64,000 nucleotides of DNA, from the NCBI GenBank assembly GCA_036742455.1, contig DAINQU010000012.1, positions 27,898 through 91,897 on the forward strand, written 5' to 3'. How positions within the stretch are numbered: position 1 is the stretch's first letter; each line of letters opens with the position of its first letter. A program made the position numbers and the translations under genes. This document shows positions 33,145-41,844 of the stretch, piece after piece. The notes beneath the pieces were generated by a model. It was given only the letters and a program-made list of their open reading frames with translations. It did not search any database and was not told the origin of the DNA. This DNA comes from CAIKZZ01 sp036742455. Its GTDB lineage: Bacteria; Pseudomonadota; Gammaproteobacteria; Steroidobacterales; Steroidobacteraceae.

Positions 33145-34185
33145 ATGCGTACCGACACCGAAACCCTAGAGGATCCTCGCCTTGCGGTACTCACCGCATG
33201 GCTTCACGACGAACTCAGACTGACCGTCGAGTCCGTTGTTCCCGCGTCGGCAGATGCCAGTTTTCGACGCTATTTCCGCGTGAAGTTGCCGGCGAACACG
33301 CTCATCGCGATGGATGCCCCTCCGGATCGCGAGGATTCGGCGCCGTTCGTGCGTGTCGGCCGAGCGCTGGCAGCCATCGGTGTGCCGGTGCCGCAGATCC
33401 TAGAGACCGATCTCGAACGGGGCTTTTTGCTGTTATCCGATCTCGGGTCCACCCACCTGCTCGGCACGCTAAAGGCCGGCGCTGATCCGGACCGGGCGTA
33501 TGCGCCCGCCGCGGCGGCCTTGTTGACGATGCAAGTCAGCGGAGGGGACGCTGCGAGGGAGTTACCGCCCTACGATGCGGCACTCTTGCGACGCGAGATG
33601 GACCTCTTCCCGACATGGTTTCTCGACCGTCACCTCGGTGTGCCCGTGGATGCTGCAATCGAAGGGGTCTTGCAACGCGCGGCATCCCGCTTGGTTGAGA
33701 GTGCGGCGGAACAGGCGCAGGTATTTGTCCATCGGGACTACCACTCGCGCAATTTGATGTTGCCAGCGTCGGATACCGTCGGTGTGATCGACTTTCAGGA
33801 CGCGGTGCGCGGGCCCATTACCTACGATTGGGTATCGCTTTACAAGGACTGCTACGTGGAATGGCCCCGCGCTCAGGTGGTGGCGTGGGTGGAGTCTGCG
33901 CGCGCGTCGTTGCAGACCCGTGGGCTTCCCGTCGGTGATCGCAGCGAGTTCCTCCGGGCCTTTGATTGGATGGGATTGCAGCGGCACTTGAAGGTCCTCG
34001 GGATCTTTGCGCGGTTGTGGTACCGCGACGGTAAAGCGGGCTACTTGGCAGATCTGCCGCTCGTGCTGCGGTATGCCCTCGCAGTGACCGCGGAGTACGC
34101 CGATTTGCAAGAGCTCAATGAGCTCCTGCGCTCCGTGGTAGTCCCACAATTTGCGGCGGCGCAGGCGCGAGTGGGTCTGGAGTGA
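33145..34185 (+). CDS. amgK: N-acetylmuramate/N-acetylglucosamine anomeric kinase AmgK
   Basis: Phosphorylates MurNAc (and GlcNAc) at C1 in the peptidoglycan recycling route that bypasses de novo UDP-MurNAc synthesis and gives fosfomycin tolerance in Pseudomonas. Aminoglycoside-phosphotransferase fold: the P-loop-like region DASFRRYFRVKLP, the catalytic VFVHRDYHSRNLML and the metal aspartate in GVIDFQDAVRGPITYD. 346 residues. Its stop overlaps the murU start as GTGA, and it is divergent from lptD, the same arrangement as in pseudomonads, which supports this name over a generic kinase. Confidence 0.92.
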   Translation: MRTDTETLEDPRLAVLTAWLHDELRLTVESVVPASADASFRRYFRVKLPANTLIAMDAPPDREDSAPFVRVGRALAAIGVPVPQILETDLERGFLLLSDLGSTHLLGTLKAGADPDRAYAPAAAALLTMQVSGGDAARELPPYDAALLRREMDLFPTWFLDRHLGVPVDAAIEGVLQRAASRLVESAAEQAQVFVHRDYHSRNLMLPASDTVGVIDFQDAVRGPITYDWVSLYKDCYVEWPRAQVVAWVESARASLQTRGLPVGDRSEFLRAFDWMGLQRHLKVLGIFARLWYRDGKAGYLADLPLVLRYALAVTAEYADLQELNELLRSVVVPQFAAAQARVGLE

Positions 34186-34847
34186 TCCCGCAGCGAGCGT
34201 TGGTGTTGGCGGCGGGGCGTGGCGAGCGGATGCGGCCGCTGACACTCCAAACGCCGAAGCCGCTGTTATCCGTGGGCGGAAAGCCGTTGATCGTGTGGCA
34301 TCTGGAGCGCCTTGCGGCGTCTGGTGTCTACCACGTGGCGATCAATACATCGTGGCTGGCAGAGCAACTGCACGAGGCGCTCGGCGACGGTCACGCATTC
34401 GGGGTCCGCATTCATTGGTTTGACGAAGGCCCGGAGCCTTTGGAGACGGCGGGCGGCATCCGCAATGCGCTGCCGTTTTTTGATGGGCAGCCCTTCTTGG
34501 TCGTGAACGCGGACGTGTGGACGAACGTGCCTTGGCCGTCCGTTCCCTCGGCGGGCCGCTTGGCCAACCTCGTTCTGGTGCCAAATCCGCCGCAACATCC
34601 CCGCGGTGATTTTGGATTGGAATGTGGCGAGCTGCGCTACATCGGGGTGGAGCGCTACACCTTTAGCGGCGTCGCGGCCTACCACCCCGCGCTGTTCGCC
34701 TCGCTCGCCCCCGGTCGTCGCGCGCTACGGCCCGTACTGGACCGCGCCGCCCATGCCGGTCAGGCGGCCGCGGTGGTGAGTGATGAGGCGTGGGTCGATG
34801 TCGGGACGCCAGAGCGGCTCGCCGCGCTGGATGCTCGGTTGGCGTAG
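34182..34847 (+). CDS. murU: N-acetylmuramate-1-phosphate uridylyltransferase MurU
   Basis: Converts MurNAc-1-phosphate and UTP to UDP-MurNAc, feeding recycled muramic acid back to MurC. Nucleotidyltransferase fold: ALVLAAGRGERMRPLTLQTPKPLL is the UTP-binding loop with the catalytic Arg/Lys, LETAGGIRNALPF the sugar side, and VVNADVW the metal-binding aspartate. 221 residues and a GTG start overlapping amgK. lipA follows after 33 bases. Confidence 0.93.
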   Translation: MIPQRALVLAAGRGERMRPLTLQTPKPLLSVGGKPLIVWHLERLAASGVYHVAINTSWLAEQLHEALGDGHAFGVRIHWFDEGPEPLETAGGIRNALPFFDGQPFLVVNADVWTNVPWPSVPSAGRLANLVLVPNPPQHPRGDFGLECGELRYIGVERYTFSGVAAYHPALFASLAPGRRALRPVLDRAAHAGQAAAVVSDEAWVDVGTPERLAALDARLA

Positions 34848-34880
34848 ACTCGCTGTATCCGTCGTCCAGAGGGTCGGCCA

Positions 34881-35879
34881 TTGTCAGAGTTCAAGGGTAT
34901 TCCGGTGGTGTCCGCCAAGAGCGGTGAAAAGTACGTGACGCCGCAGGGTTTCACGGCGATTCGCGACGGCATCAAGGCAGCCTCGTCGGCGGGCGAACCG
35001 CTCGTGGTGGGGCGTAAGCCGCCTTGGCTGCGTGCGCAAATGCCCTCCGGGGAGCGCTTCGATGCGGTGCGCACGATTGTCCGTGAGCATCGTCTGTCCA
35101 CCGTGTGTGAGGAAGCAAAGTGTCCCAACATCGGTGAGTGTTGGAACGTCGGCACCGCCACGGTGATGCTCATGGGCGCCGTCTGTACGCGAGCGTGCCG
35201 TTTTTGCTCCGTTGACACTGGCAATCCGCGCGGATGGCTCGACCCGGAAGAACCCGCCAACGTGGCTCGGACGGTCGAGTTGATGGGCTTGCGTTACGTC
35301 GTCCTGACCTCGGTGAACCGCGACGATTTAGCCGACGGAGGCGCTGCGCATTTTGCGGATTGCGTGCGGGCGATCAAGGCTGTCAGTCCGGCGACGGCCG
35401 TTGAGGCGCTGACGCCGGATTTTCAGGGTGACTTTGCCGCCGTCCGTGCGGTCGTCGACAGTGGGTTGGAAGTTTTCGCCCAGAACGTCGAAACCGTCCG
35501 GCGGTTGACCCATCCGGTGCGCGACCCGCGTGCGGGGTACGATCGCACGTTGTCGGTGTTGTCCGAGGCCAAGCGCCATCGCGCGTCGGTGCTGGTCAAA
35601 TCCAGCATCATGCTCGGATTGGGCGAAACGGACGCGGAGGTCGAGGAGTGTCTGCGTGATCTACGCGGTGCCTCGGTGGATATCGTGACGTTGGGGCAGT
35701 ACCTGCGGCCCACGCCCAATCATCTCGAGGTGCAGCGCTATATCTCCCCCGACGAATTCCGCCAACTTCGAGAGTACGCTCTGGGCTTAGGTTTTCTCGA
35801 GTGCGTCGCGGGGCCGCTGGTCCGATCCAGTTATCGCGCCGAGCGGGCGTTGGAACGGAACAACGCCGGGCTGTCATGA
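34881..35879 (+). CDS. lipA: Lipoyl synthase LipA
   Basis: Radical-SAM enzyme inserting two sulfurs into octanoyl-E2/H-protein. The auxiliary cluster cysteines are in CEEAKCPNIGECW, the radical-SAM CxxxCxxC is CTRACRFC, and the C-terminal RSSY serine ligand is present (VRSSYRAE). The start is a TTG at 34881 giving 332 residues. The N-terminal ~35 residues are longer than in E. coli and poorly conserved, so a later start is possible. The stop overlaps the lipB ATG as ATGA, placing lipA first, the reverse of the enterobacterial order. Confidence 0.96.
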   Translation: MSEFKGIPVVSAKSGEKYVTPQGFTAIRDGIKAASSAGEPLVVGRKPPWLRAQMPSGERFDAVRTIVREHRLSTVCEEAKCPNIGECWNVGTATVMLMGAVCTRACRFCSVDTGNPRGWLDPEEPANVARTVELMGLRYVVLTSVNRDDLADGGAAHFADCVRAIKAVSPATAVEALTPDFQGDFAAVRAVVDSGLEVFAQNVETVRRLTHPVRDPRAGYDRTLSVLSEAKRHRASVLVKSSIMLGLGETDAEVEECLRDLRGASVDIVTLGQYLRPTPNHLEVQRYISPDEFRQLREYALGLGFLECVAGPLVRSSYRAERALERNNAGLS

Positions 35880-36526
35880 CCCCCGTCGCTCGGTGGTTGG
35901 GGCGCGTTGAGTACGAGCCCACATGGCGCGCCATGCAACGCTTGACCGATACGCGGACGAGCGAAACCGCCGATGAGTTTTGGTTTCTTGAACATCCGCC
36001 CGTGTTTACCCTTGGACTCGCCGGGAACGACGCACATGTCTTGATGGCGGGCGATATTCCGGTCGTTCGTATAGACCGCGGCGGACAGGTGACCTACCAC
36101 GGGCCGGGTCAGTTGGTGGTTTATCCCTTGGTGGATGTCAAACGCCTCGGCATTGGCGTGCGCGCCTTGGTGACAGCGCTCGAGACGGCCATTATCGATG
36201 CTGTCGCTGAACTGGGCGTGTCGGCGTACCCGCGACCGGAGGCGCCGGGCGTCTATGTGAATGGCCGAAAACTGGCCAGTATCGGTCTGCGCATTCGTCG
36301 CGGCGCCACGTACCATGGACTTGCGCTGAATGTCGATATGGACCTGGAGCCGTTTACACGGATCAACCCCTGCGGCTACGAGGGATTGGAGGTGACCGCC
36401 CTCAGTCACCTCGCGCCACCGATCACGGTTTCTACGATGGCCGCGCGCTTGTTACCGCATCTTGCACGGACGCTCAAATTGCCCGAGTCGCCCGTGTGGG
36501 CATCCGCTCCCGATCAGAGCGCGTAA
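35876..36526 (+). CDS. lipB: Octanoyltransferase LipB
   Basis: Transfers octanoate from acyl-carrier protein to lipoyl domains, the substrate of LipA. VIRDRGGQ-like IDRGGQVTYHGPGQLVVYPL is the family signature, GRKLASIGLRI carries the catalytic lysine and INPCGYEGLEVT the catalytic cysteine (about residue 165). I start at the ATG at 35876, four bases before the lipA stop; the frame is open further upstream inside lipA without homology. Its last 13 bases overlap the convergent DUF493 gene. Confidence 0.95.
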   Translation: MTPVARWLGRVEYEPTWRAMQRLTDTRTSETADEFWFLEHPPVFTLGLAGNDAHVLMAGDIPVVRIDRGGQVTYHGPGQLVVYPLVDVKRLGIGVRALVTALETAIIDAVAELGVSAYPRPEAPGVYVNGRKLASIGLRIRRGATYHGLALNVDMDLEPFTRINPCGYEGLEVTALSHLAPPITVSTMAARLLPHLARTLKLPESPVWASAPDQSA

Positions 36527-36783
36527 AGCACGAGCCCCGTGGCGTGCATCGCACTGTAGATGCGCCGCAAGGTATCGTGATCCTCGACGTATACCGTAAT
36601 GGTCAGTGACGCGAATCGTTCGTCACGACTGAGTCGAACATTCACGTGATGATCCTCGACGGAACCAATTTCGGTCGCGACGGCGTCGAGTATGCGTTCC
36701 CGAAATTCCGGCGAGTGCCGTCCCATGACCTTCACAGGCAAGTGACAGGGGAATTCGATCAACGATTCGTTGCTCACGGACAT
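36514..36783 (-). CDS. DUF493/YbeD family protein
   Basis: 89-residue ACT-like protein related to E. coli YbeD, which lies near dacA and lipB in enterobacteria too. IEFPCHLPVKVMGRHSPEF starts the fold and DERFASLTITVYVEDHDTLRRIYSAM is the second half. Its function is not established; the constant linkage to lipoate and dacA genes is the main clue. The ATG at 36783 overlaps the dat stop as TGATG, a re-initiation arrangement; a TTG one codon upstream is also in frame. Confidence 0.9.
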   Translation of the reverse strand: MSVSNESLIEFPCHLPVKVMGRHSPEFRERILDAVATEIGSVEDHHVNVRLSRDERFASLTITVYVEDHDTLRRIYSAMHATGLVLYAL

Positions 36784-37667
36784 CAAGCCTCTTGGTCCAC
36801 CGGTAGACGCGCGACCGCATCACGGTATGCCTCAAACGCGGCCTGGAGTCGGCTCCAAATCGGTCCGGGGACGCCGCAACCCACCGGCCGACCGTCCACG
36901 CGGCAGACCGGAAGTACGCCTCGGGTCGCAAACCCCAACAACACTTCATCGGCCTGCCACAGTGCAGATTCTGGGAGCGCTTCAATCCGTTGAGGGATAC
37001 CGACACGCTCTGCGAGGGTGAGCGCGAGGGCGCGGGTCGTGCTGGGCAGGATCTCCGGGCCCTCCGGCGGGGCGCAAAGGACGCCGTTACGGACCAAGAG
37101 GACGGCACTCGAGGAGCCTTCGCGCAAGAACCCATCTGCCAACAGAATGGCCTCCGTTGCATCCGCGCGCGCGGCTGCGCCTTTCGCCAGAATGTTCGGG
37201 AGCAACGAGGTGCTCTTGATATCACAGCGCTTCCAGCGCTCGTCTACGTGCGTGACGGCCGTTACGCCGGACGCACGGACGGCGTCTTCCAGCGGCGCCA
37301 ACGGTGACGCCATCGCGAATACGGTGGGGAGCAGCCCGGCATTGGGTGCGTGGTTGCGACCGAACTCCGCGCCGCGAGAAACCTGAACGTATACGAATTG
37401 GTTGCCGCCACCGTTACGTGCGATCAATTCGTCGAACAGAGTGATCCATTCATCCCGACGTAGTGGGGATGCCATTCCGATCGCGGCCAGGCTGCGCTCG
37501 AGTCGGCCGATATGCGCATTGAAGAGAAAAGGCCTGCCGTCGTAGACCGGCAGGACTTCATACACCGCGTCTGCAAACAGAAAGCCGCGGTCAAGCGGAG
37601 AAATCCGCGCCTCGGCCAAAGGCACGAACTCACCGTTCAGCCAAGCGATCGGGAGTGGCGCTGCCAT
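36783..37667 (-). CDS. dat: D-amino acid aminotransferase (class IV)
   Basis: Fold-IV PLP enzyme, probably interconverting D-alanine and D-glutamate with their keto acids. WLNGEFVPLAEARISPLDRGFLFADAVYEVLPVY is the N-terminal family block, DIKSTSLLPNILAKGAA contains the PLP lysine (about residue 150), and EGSSSAVLLVRNG the phosphate-side motif. 294 residues. Branched-chain aminotransferase or aminodeoxychorismate lyase are the alternatives, but the operon position straight after the D,D-carboxypeptidase gene, which releases D-alanine, favours a D-amino-acid role. Overlaps dacA as TGATG. Confidence 0.88.
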   Translation of the reverse strand: MAAPLPIAWLNGEFVPLAEARISPLDRGFLFADAVYEVLPVYDGRPFLFNAHIGRLERSLAAIGMASPLRRDEWITLFDELIARNGGGNQFVYVQVSRGAEFGRNHAPNAGLLPTVFAMASPLAPLEDAVRASGVTAVTHVDERWKRCDIKSTSLLPNILAKGAAARADATEAILLADGFLREGSSSAVLLVRNGVLCAPPEGPEILPSTTRALALTLAERVGIPQRIEALPESALWQADEVLLGFATRGVLPVCRVDGRPVGCGVPGPIWSRLQAAFEAYRDAVARLPVDQEA

Positions 37668-38806
37668 CAGTGGAACCAGAGGCGCACGGTATCGATGGCC
37701 CGGCGGAATATATTGCCTGGTTCCACAGCCGCGCTCGGATAGACCGGCGTATCGCTGATGACGGTGTCGCCGAGCATCACTTTGAGGCGTCCGATCGGAG
37801 TCGTCGCGCTGATCGGCGCGATCAGTCGTGGTGTGAGCGACAGGCTCGAATGCACGCCGTTGAGTTCGCCGCGCACGGCGGTGGCGTAGACGTCATTGCG
37901 GAGCACCACGGTCACCGGATCGCTGACTTTGTAGACCGGCACCGTCGCCAGCGCCTTACCTGCGGTATAGAGGCGTTTCGTCTCATAGAAGTTGAAGCCG
38001 TATCCGAGCAACGTAGCGCTCGCATCCTCTCTTGCCTTGGGGCTGGCCGTACCCATCACGACTGATACGAGGCGCATCCCATCACGCAGTGCCGACGCAG
38101 CCAAACAATAGCCGGCGGCGTCGGTATGGCCCGTCTTGATTCCGTCGACTGTTGGATCCCGCTCGAGGAGGCCGTTGCGATTCTGTTGGGTAATATTGTT
38201 GTAAGTGAACGAGCGCTGTGAGTACCACTTGTAGTACTGCGGGAACTCACGAATCAATGCGGCGCTGAGGGTCGCGATATCCCGCGCGGTCGTGTAGTGC
38301 TGCGGATCCGGTAGGCCCGGCGCGTTCATCCAATGAGATCCGCTCAGGCCGAGCCGTTGCGCGTATTGATTCATGAGCGCCGCAAAGGTTTGCTCCGAAC
38401 CGGCAACCGCTTCCGCCAGTGCAATGGTTGCGTCATTGCCGGACTGGATGATCATGCCTTGGATGAGCGTATCGACCCGCACGCGCGTGCCGACGTTCAG
38501 AAATGTTCGGGAACCTTCTGCTTTCCACGCGTGTTCCGAGATCGGCACTTCTTGATCCAGGCGCAACTTGCCGTCCTGCAACGCGTGAAAAACGACGTAT
38601 GCCGTCATTAATTTGGTCAGGCTTGCCGGTTCGAGGCGCTGCGTATCGTTCTGGCCCACCAACACGCGGCCACTCATCGCGTCGACGACGACATACCCCT
38701 TGGCAGGCACCGGCGGAGGTGGCGGCACGGGCGTGGCTGCGTTGACCGATCCGCAGAGCGCGAGAGCGGCGGAAAATAAGGCGGGAAGAACGATGCGCTT
38801 AATCAT
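37667..38806 (-). CDS. dacA: D-alanyl-D-alanine carboxypeptidase DacA (PBP5/6 type)
   Basis: Trims the terminal D-alanine from peptidoglycan pentapeptides. Signal peptide (to VNAATP), then the serine-penicillin-binding motifs: PASLTKLM (SxxK, about residue 65), SGNDATIALAE (SxN) and DGIKTGHTDAAGYC (KTG, about residue 225). A C-terminal beta domain ends in an amphipathic helix (IFRRAIDTVRLWFH) that tethers PBP5 to the inner membrane. 379 residues. 52 bases after rlpA. Confidence 0.96.
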   Translation of the reverse strand: MIKRIVLPALFSAALALCGSVNAATPVPPPPPVPAKGYVVVDAMSGRVLVGQNDTQRLEPASLTKLMTAYVVFHALQDGKLRLDQEVPISEHAWKAEGSRTFLNVGTRVRVDTLIQGMIIQSGNDATIALAEAVAGSEQTFAALMNQYAQRLGLSGSHWMNAPGLPDPQHYTTARDIATLSAALIREFPQYYKWYSQRSFTYNNITQQNRNGLLERDPTVDGIKTGHTDAAGYCLAASALRDGMRLVSVVMGTASPKAREDASATLLGYGFNFYETKRLYTAGKALATVPVYKVSDPVTVVLRNDVYATAVRGELNGVHSSLSLTPRLIAPISATTPIGRLKVMLGDTVISDTPVYPSAAVEPGNIFRRAIDTVRLWFH

Positions 38807-38858
38807 GTCGGTGCTTGTGGCCTAATCGTTGGGGTGTGTGAGCATTCTACGGGCGGTG

Positions 38859-39698
38859 TCAGTTCGGGGCGAGTACGGCTTTTTCCACGCCCTGCCGCCG
38901 CAATTTCTCAACCAGAGCGTCGTAGGCATCGACCGAGTCGACCGGGCCTACCCGGACCCGATGGACCGGATGCACGCCGGTTTCGCTGCGGATAGACACA
39001 TTCGAAATCCCGGCGCCGAGCAGACGGTCGCGTAAGCGCTCCGCATTGCTCAGCACGCTGAATGCGCCGACCTGAGCGTAGAGCGCCGCACTGGTTGGCA
39101 CGGCGTCACCCAGATACCCACCATCGGGGTCCTCTGCCTGAATTTCAACCAGCGTGGTGCCGTCCCGAATCATGTCGAGCTTCAGCGCCGCTGCGTACGA
39201 CAAGTCAATGATCCGATTCGCCTTAAACGGACCGCGGTCATTGACTCGGACGACGATCGTTCGCCCGTTGCGAAGATTTGTGACGCGCACATAGGCCGGT
39301 AGCGGCAAGGTCTTGTGGGCTGCGGTCATCCCATACATGTCATACGGCTCGCCCGTTGAGGTGGCAATGCCATGAAAATCAGGGCCATACCACGACGCAA
39401 CCCCGCGCTCCGTGTAGCCGTGAGCGCTCGGTAGAACCGTATATCGTTGACCGTACACTTCGTAGAACGCCGGATTACCCGCCGTCGCTCGAGGTTCGAG
39501 GCGGGGCACTGCATCGGGTAGAGCCAACAGTTCGGCGTCCGTGGGTCTGGCGTTGAGCGGCCGACGGACAGTCGACTCCGGCGACTGGGTCACGCCCGGT
39601 GTGGGGACGGCCGGCGGCGTGTTCGTCCGGTGCGGCGCCGTTGTGCACGCCCCAAGCAGGAGTGTCCCGAGCCACAGGAGTCGGGACGCCCGCATCAT
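38859..39698 (-). CDS. rlpA: Septal-ring lytic transglycosylase RlpA, lipoprotein
   Basis: Outer-membrane lipoprotein cutting denuded glycan strands at the septum. Lipobox LLGACTTAP, then a double-psi barrel domain with GVASWYGPDFHG, EPYDMYGMTAAHKTLPLP and VRVNDRGPF (catalytic aspartate), and a C-terminal SPOR domain of about 75 residues (LYAQVGAFSVLSNAERLRDRL) that binds denuded peptidoglycan. 279 residues. The start overlaps the mltB stop as ATGA. Confidence 0.95.
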   Translation of the reverse strand: MMRASRLLWLGTLLLGACTTAPHRTNTPPAVPTPGVTQSPESTVRRPLNARPTDAELLALPDAVPRLEPRATAGNPAFYEVYGQRYTVLPSAHGYTERGVASWYGPDFHGIATSTGEPYDMYGMTAAHKTLPLPAYVRVTNLRNGRTIVVRVNDRGPFKANRIIDLSYAAALKLDMIRDGTTLVEIQAEDPDGGYLGDAVPTSAALYAQVGAFSVLSNAERLRDRLLGAGISNVSIRSETGVHPVHRVRVGPVDSVDAYDALVEKLRRQGVEKAVLAPN

Positions 39699-40693
39699 GG
39701 GGTTACGGACGCCTCGGCAGTGCTTTTCAGAGCGGCGGCGAGTTGCGCGACGGCGAGGGCGTACATGGGGCTGTGGTTGTATTTTGTGATGACGACAAAA
39801 TTATGCAGACCCACGACGTAGTACGGGGCATCGCCGTTTCGTAGTGCGATGAAGACCGCCTTATCGTCGTCCGCTAACGGATTCTCAAAGACGACCCCCT
39901 TTGAGATCAGATCCGCCAAAGAGGTTGTCGCGTCCAATTTGTTGCCGGGCAGTCCCTCGACGTCGGGATCTTCCAACGTTGCTTCGACGTAGGTCGGCTC
40001 ATCGCGCCGCCAACCGTGCGCGACGAAGTAATGGGCGACACTCTCGGCGATGTCGCGCCAATTTGTCCAAAGGTCGATCTTGCCGTCGTGGTCCCCATCT
40101 CGGGCAAACGAGCGGACGCTCCTCGGCATGAACTGCGGTGCGCCCATGGCGCCTGCATAAGAGCCTGTGGCCTTCAGCGGATCAATACCGGCTTCTTTAG
40201 CGAGCATCAGGAACTGTTCGAGTTCACCGCGAAAGAAAACCGCCCGAGGAGGGTAGTCGAAACCCAGCGTCGCGAGCGCATCCAAGACGCGGTAATGACC
40301 GGTCTTGCGTCCATACGACGTTTCGACGCCAACGATAGCCGCGATGATCTCCGCCGGAACGCCGGTGCGATTCGAGACCTCCGCAAGCATGGAACCGTGC
40401 TCAGCTAGAAACTCGTGCCCCTGCCGAATGCGTTCATTCGTCATGAAAATTCGGCGGTATTCTTGCCACTGCAAGACGTGTTCGGCCGGTTTCTTCATGG
40501 TATCGATGATGGCTGGCTTCAGTTCGGCGGATGCCAAAACTTTTTCCACCCACGCACGATCCAAATGGTCCCGTTTGACCACATCTTCGATGAACTCTTT
40601 CACGTCCGCGCGCTGGAGATCCAGAGCGTGGGCCTGAGTCGGCGCGATCAGGGCGGTCAGTGCAACGATCGGCAGCAGAATTCGCAAAAACAT
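39695..40693 (-). CDS. mltB: Membrane-bound lytic murein transglycosylase B
   Basis: Cleaves the MurNAc-GlcNAc bond with anhydro product formation. Signal peptide ending near AHAL, no lipobox, so probably a soluble periplasmic form (SltB-like) despite the family name. The catalytic glutamate is in IVGVETSYGR (about residue 120), followed by the lysozyme-like ATGSYAGAMGAPQFMPRS and the calcium EF-hand-like DGDHDGKIDLW. 332 residues. Starts at the last base of the rodA stop (TAATG). Confidence 0.93.
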   Translation of the reverse strand: MFLRILLPIVALTALIAPTQAHALDLQRADVKEFIEDVVKRDHLDRAWVEKVLASAELKPAIIDTMKKPAEHVLQWQEYRRIFMTNERIRQGHEFLAEHGSMLAEVSNRTGVPAEIIAAIVGVETSYGRKTGHYRVLDALATLGFDYPPRAVFFRGELEQFLMLAKEAGIDPLKATGSYAGAMGAPQFMPRSVRSFARDGDHDGKIDLWTNWRDIAESVAHYFVAHGWRRDEPTYVEATLEDPDVEGLPGNKLDATTSLADLISKGVVFENPLADDDKAVFIALRNGDAPYYVVGLHNFVVITKYNHSPMYALAVAQLAAALKSTAEASVTP

Positions 40694-41844
40694 TAACTAC
40701 CTACCAAGCGACGATGGCCGTTGAGAGACATGAGGATGCCGAAACTGGCAAGCAGCGTCACCATCGCCGTGCCGCCATAGCTGACGAGCGGAAGCGGCAC
40801 ACCGACCACCGGGAGTATTCCGCTAACCATTCCTGTGTTGACGAATGCATAGACGAAGAACGTTAACGCAAAACTGCCGCAGACGAGGCGCCCGTAGGTG
40901 TCTTGTGCTGCGCCAGACAAAAATAGGGAGCGCGCGATCACCCCGAGGTACAGGCCGATTAAGAGTGTCTGTCCCATCAGGCCAATTTCTTCGCCAATCA
41001 CGGCAAAGATAAAATCGGTTGACCGTTCCGGGAGAAATTCCAACTGGGCCTGGCTGCCGTGCATCCAACCCTTCCCAAACAGGCCGCCTGAACCGATGGC
41101 AATTTGAGATTGGATACTGTGGTATCCCGCGCCCAGGGGATCCTGGGCTGGGTCGAGAAACATCAGCACACGTTGCTTTTGGTAGTCGTGCATGAAGTGC
41201 CATGCCACGGGAACGATCGCCGCCAGCGCCGCCATGCCTATGCCGATAACGAGATTAGACAAACCCGCTAAGAACAACACCAAAATGCCGGCCGATCCGA
41301 CCAATAGCGCGGTTCCAAGGTCAGGTTGCTTCGCAATCAGTACGGACGGAACGAGGATGATGGCCAAGATCGCCCCGATGTCCCGTAATGACGGCGGCAG
41401 CGGACGATTGTGCAGATACCAAGCGCACATCATCGGAACCGCGAGTTTCATAATTTCCGACGGCTGGAATCGGAAGACTTTGAGGTCTAGCCAGCGCTGT
41501 GCGCCGTTGGTAGCACTACCGTGCACGGCGACGAGTAACAGCAAAAGAAGGCCGATGCCGTAGAGGAAGGGCGAGGCACGGCGTAACCAACCGGGCGGAA
41601 ACTGAGCAAGACCGACCATCGCGACCACGGCCAGCGCCAGTCGGGCGACTTGGCTGAGCCACTGGCCAATATTTTCGCCCGTTGCGCTGTAAAGAATGAA
41701 CAGCCCAAAGAGGATGACGGCGCCGAGCAAGGATAGCAGTGGCCCGTCCAAATGCAGTCGCCGGACCCAACTGGCGTTGGCCGATAGACGTTTGCGTGGG
41801 GCACCTGAAATTTCTTGTGCGCTTTCCACGTCAGTGAACCTCAT
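40693..41844 (-). CDS. rodA: Peptidoglycan glycosyltransferase RodA (MrdB)
   Basis: SEDS-family polymerase of the elongasome with about ten transmembrane helices. LHLDGPLLSLLGAVILFGLF is helix 1; FQPSEIMKLAVPMMCAWYL, LIAKQPDLGTALLVG (catalytic aspartate region), AIGSGGLFGKGWMHGSQ and VGVPLPLVSYGGTAM are the signature loops. I list the ATG at 41844, 14 bases inside mrdA; a GTG at 41829 with GAGG nine bases upstream is equally plausible and costs five residues. Upstream in-frame sequence inside mrdA is not part of it. Confidence 0.95.
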   Translation of the reverse strand: MRFTDVESAQEISGAPRKRLSANASWVRRLHLDGPLLSLLGAVILFGLFILYSATGENIGQWLSQVARLALAVVAMVGLAQFPPGWLRRASPFLYGIGLLLLLLVAVHGSATNGAQRWLDLKVFRFQPSEIMKLAVPMMCAWYLHNRPLPPSLRDIGAILAIILVPSVLIAKQPDLGTALLVGSAGILVLFLAGLSNLVIGIGMAALAAIVPVAWHFMHDYQKQRVLMFLDPAQDPLGAGYHSIQSQIAIGSGGLFGKGWMHGSQAQLEFLPERSTDFIFAVIGEEIGLMGQTLLIGLYLGVIARSLFLSGAAQDTYGRLVCGSFALTFFVYAFVNTGMVSGILPVVGVPLPLVSYGGTAMVTLLASFGILMSLNGHRRLVGS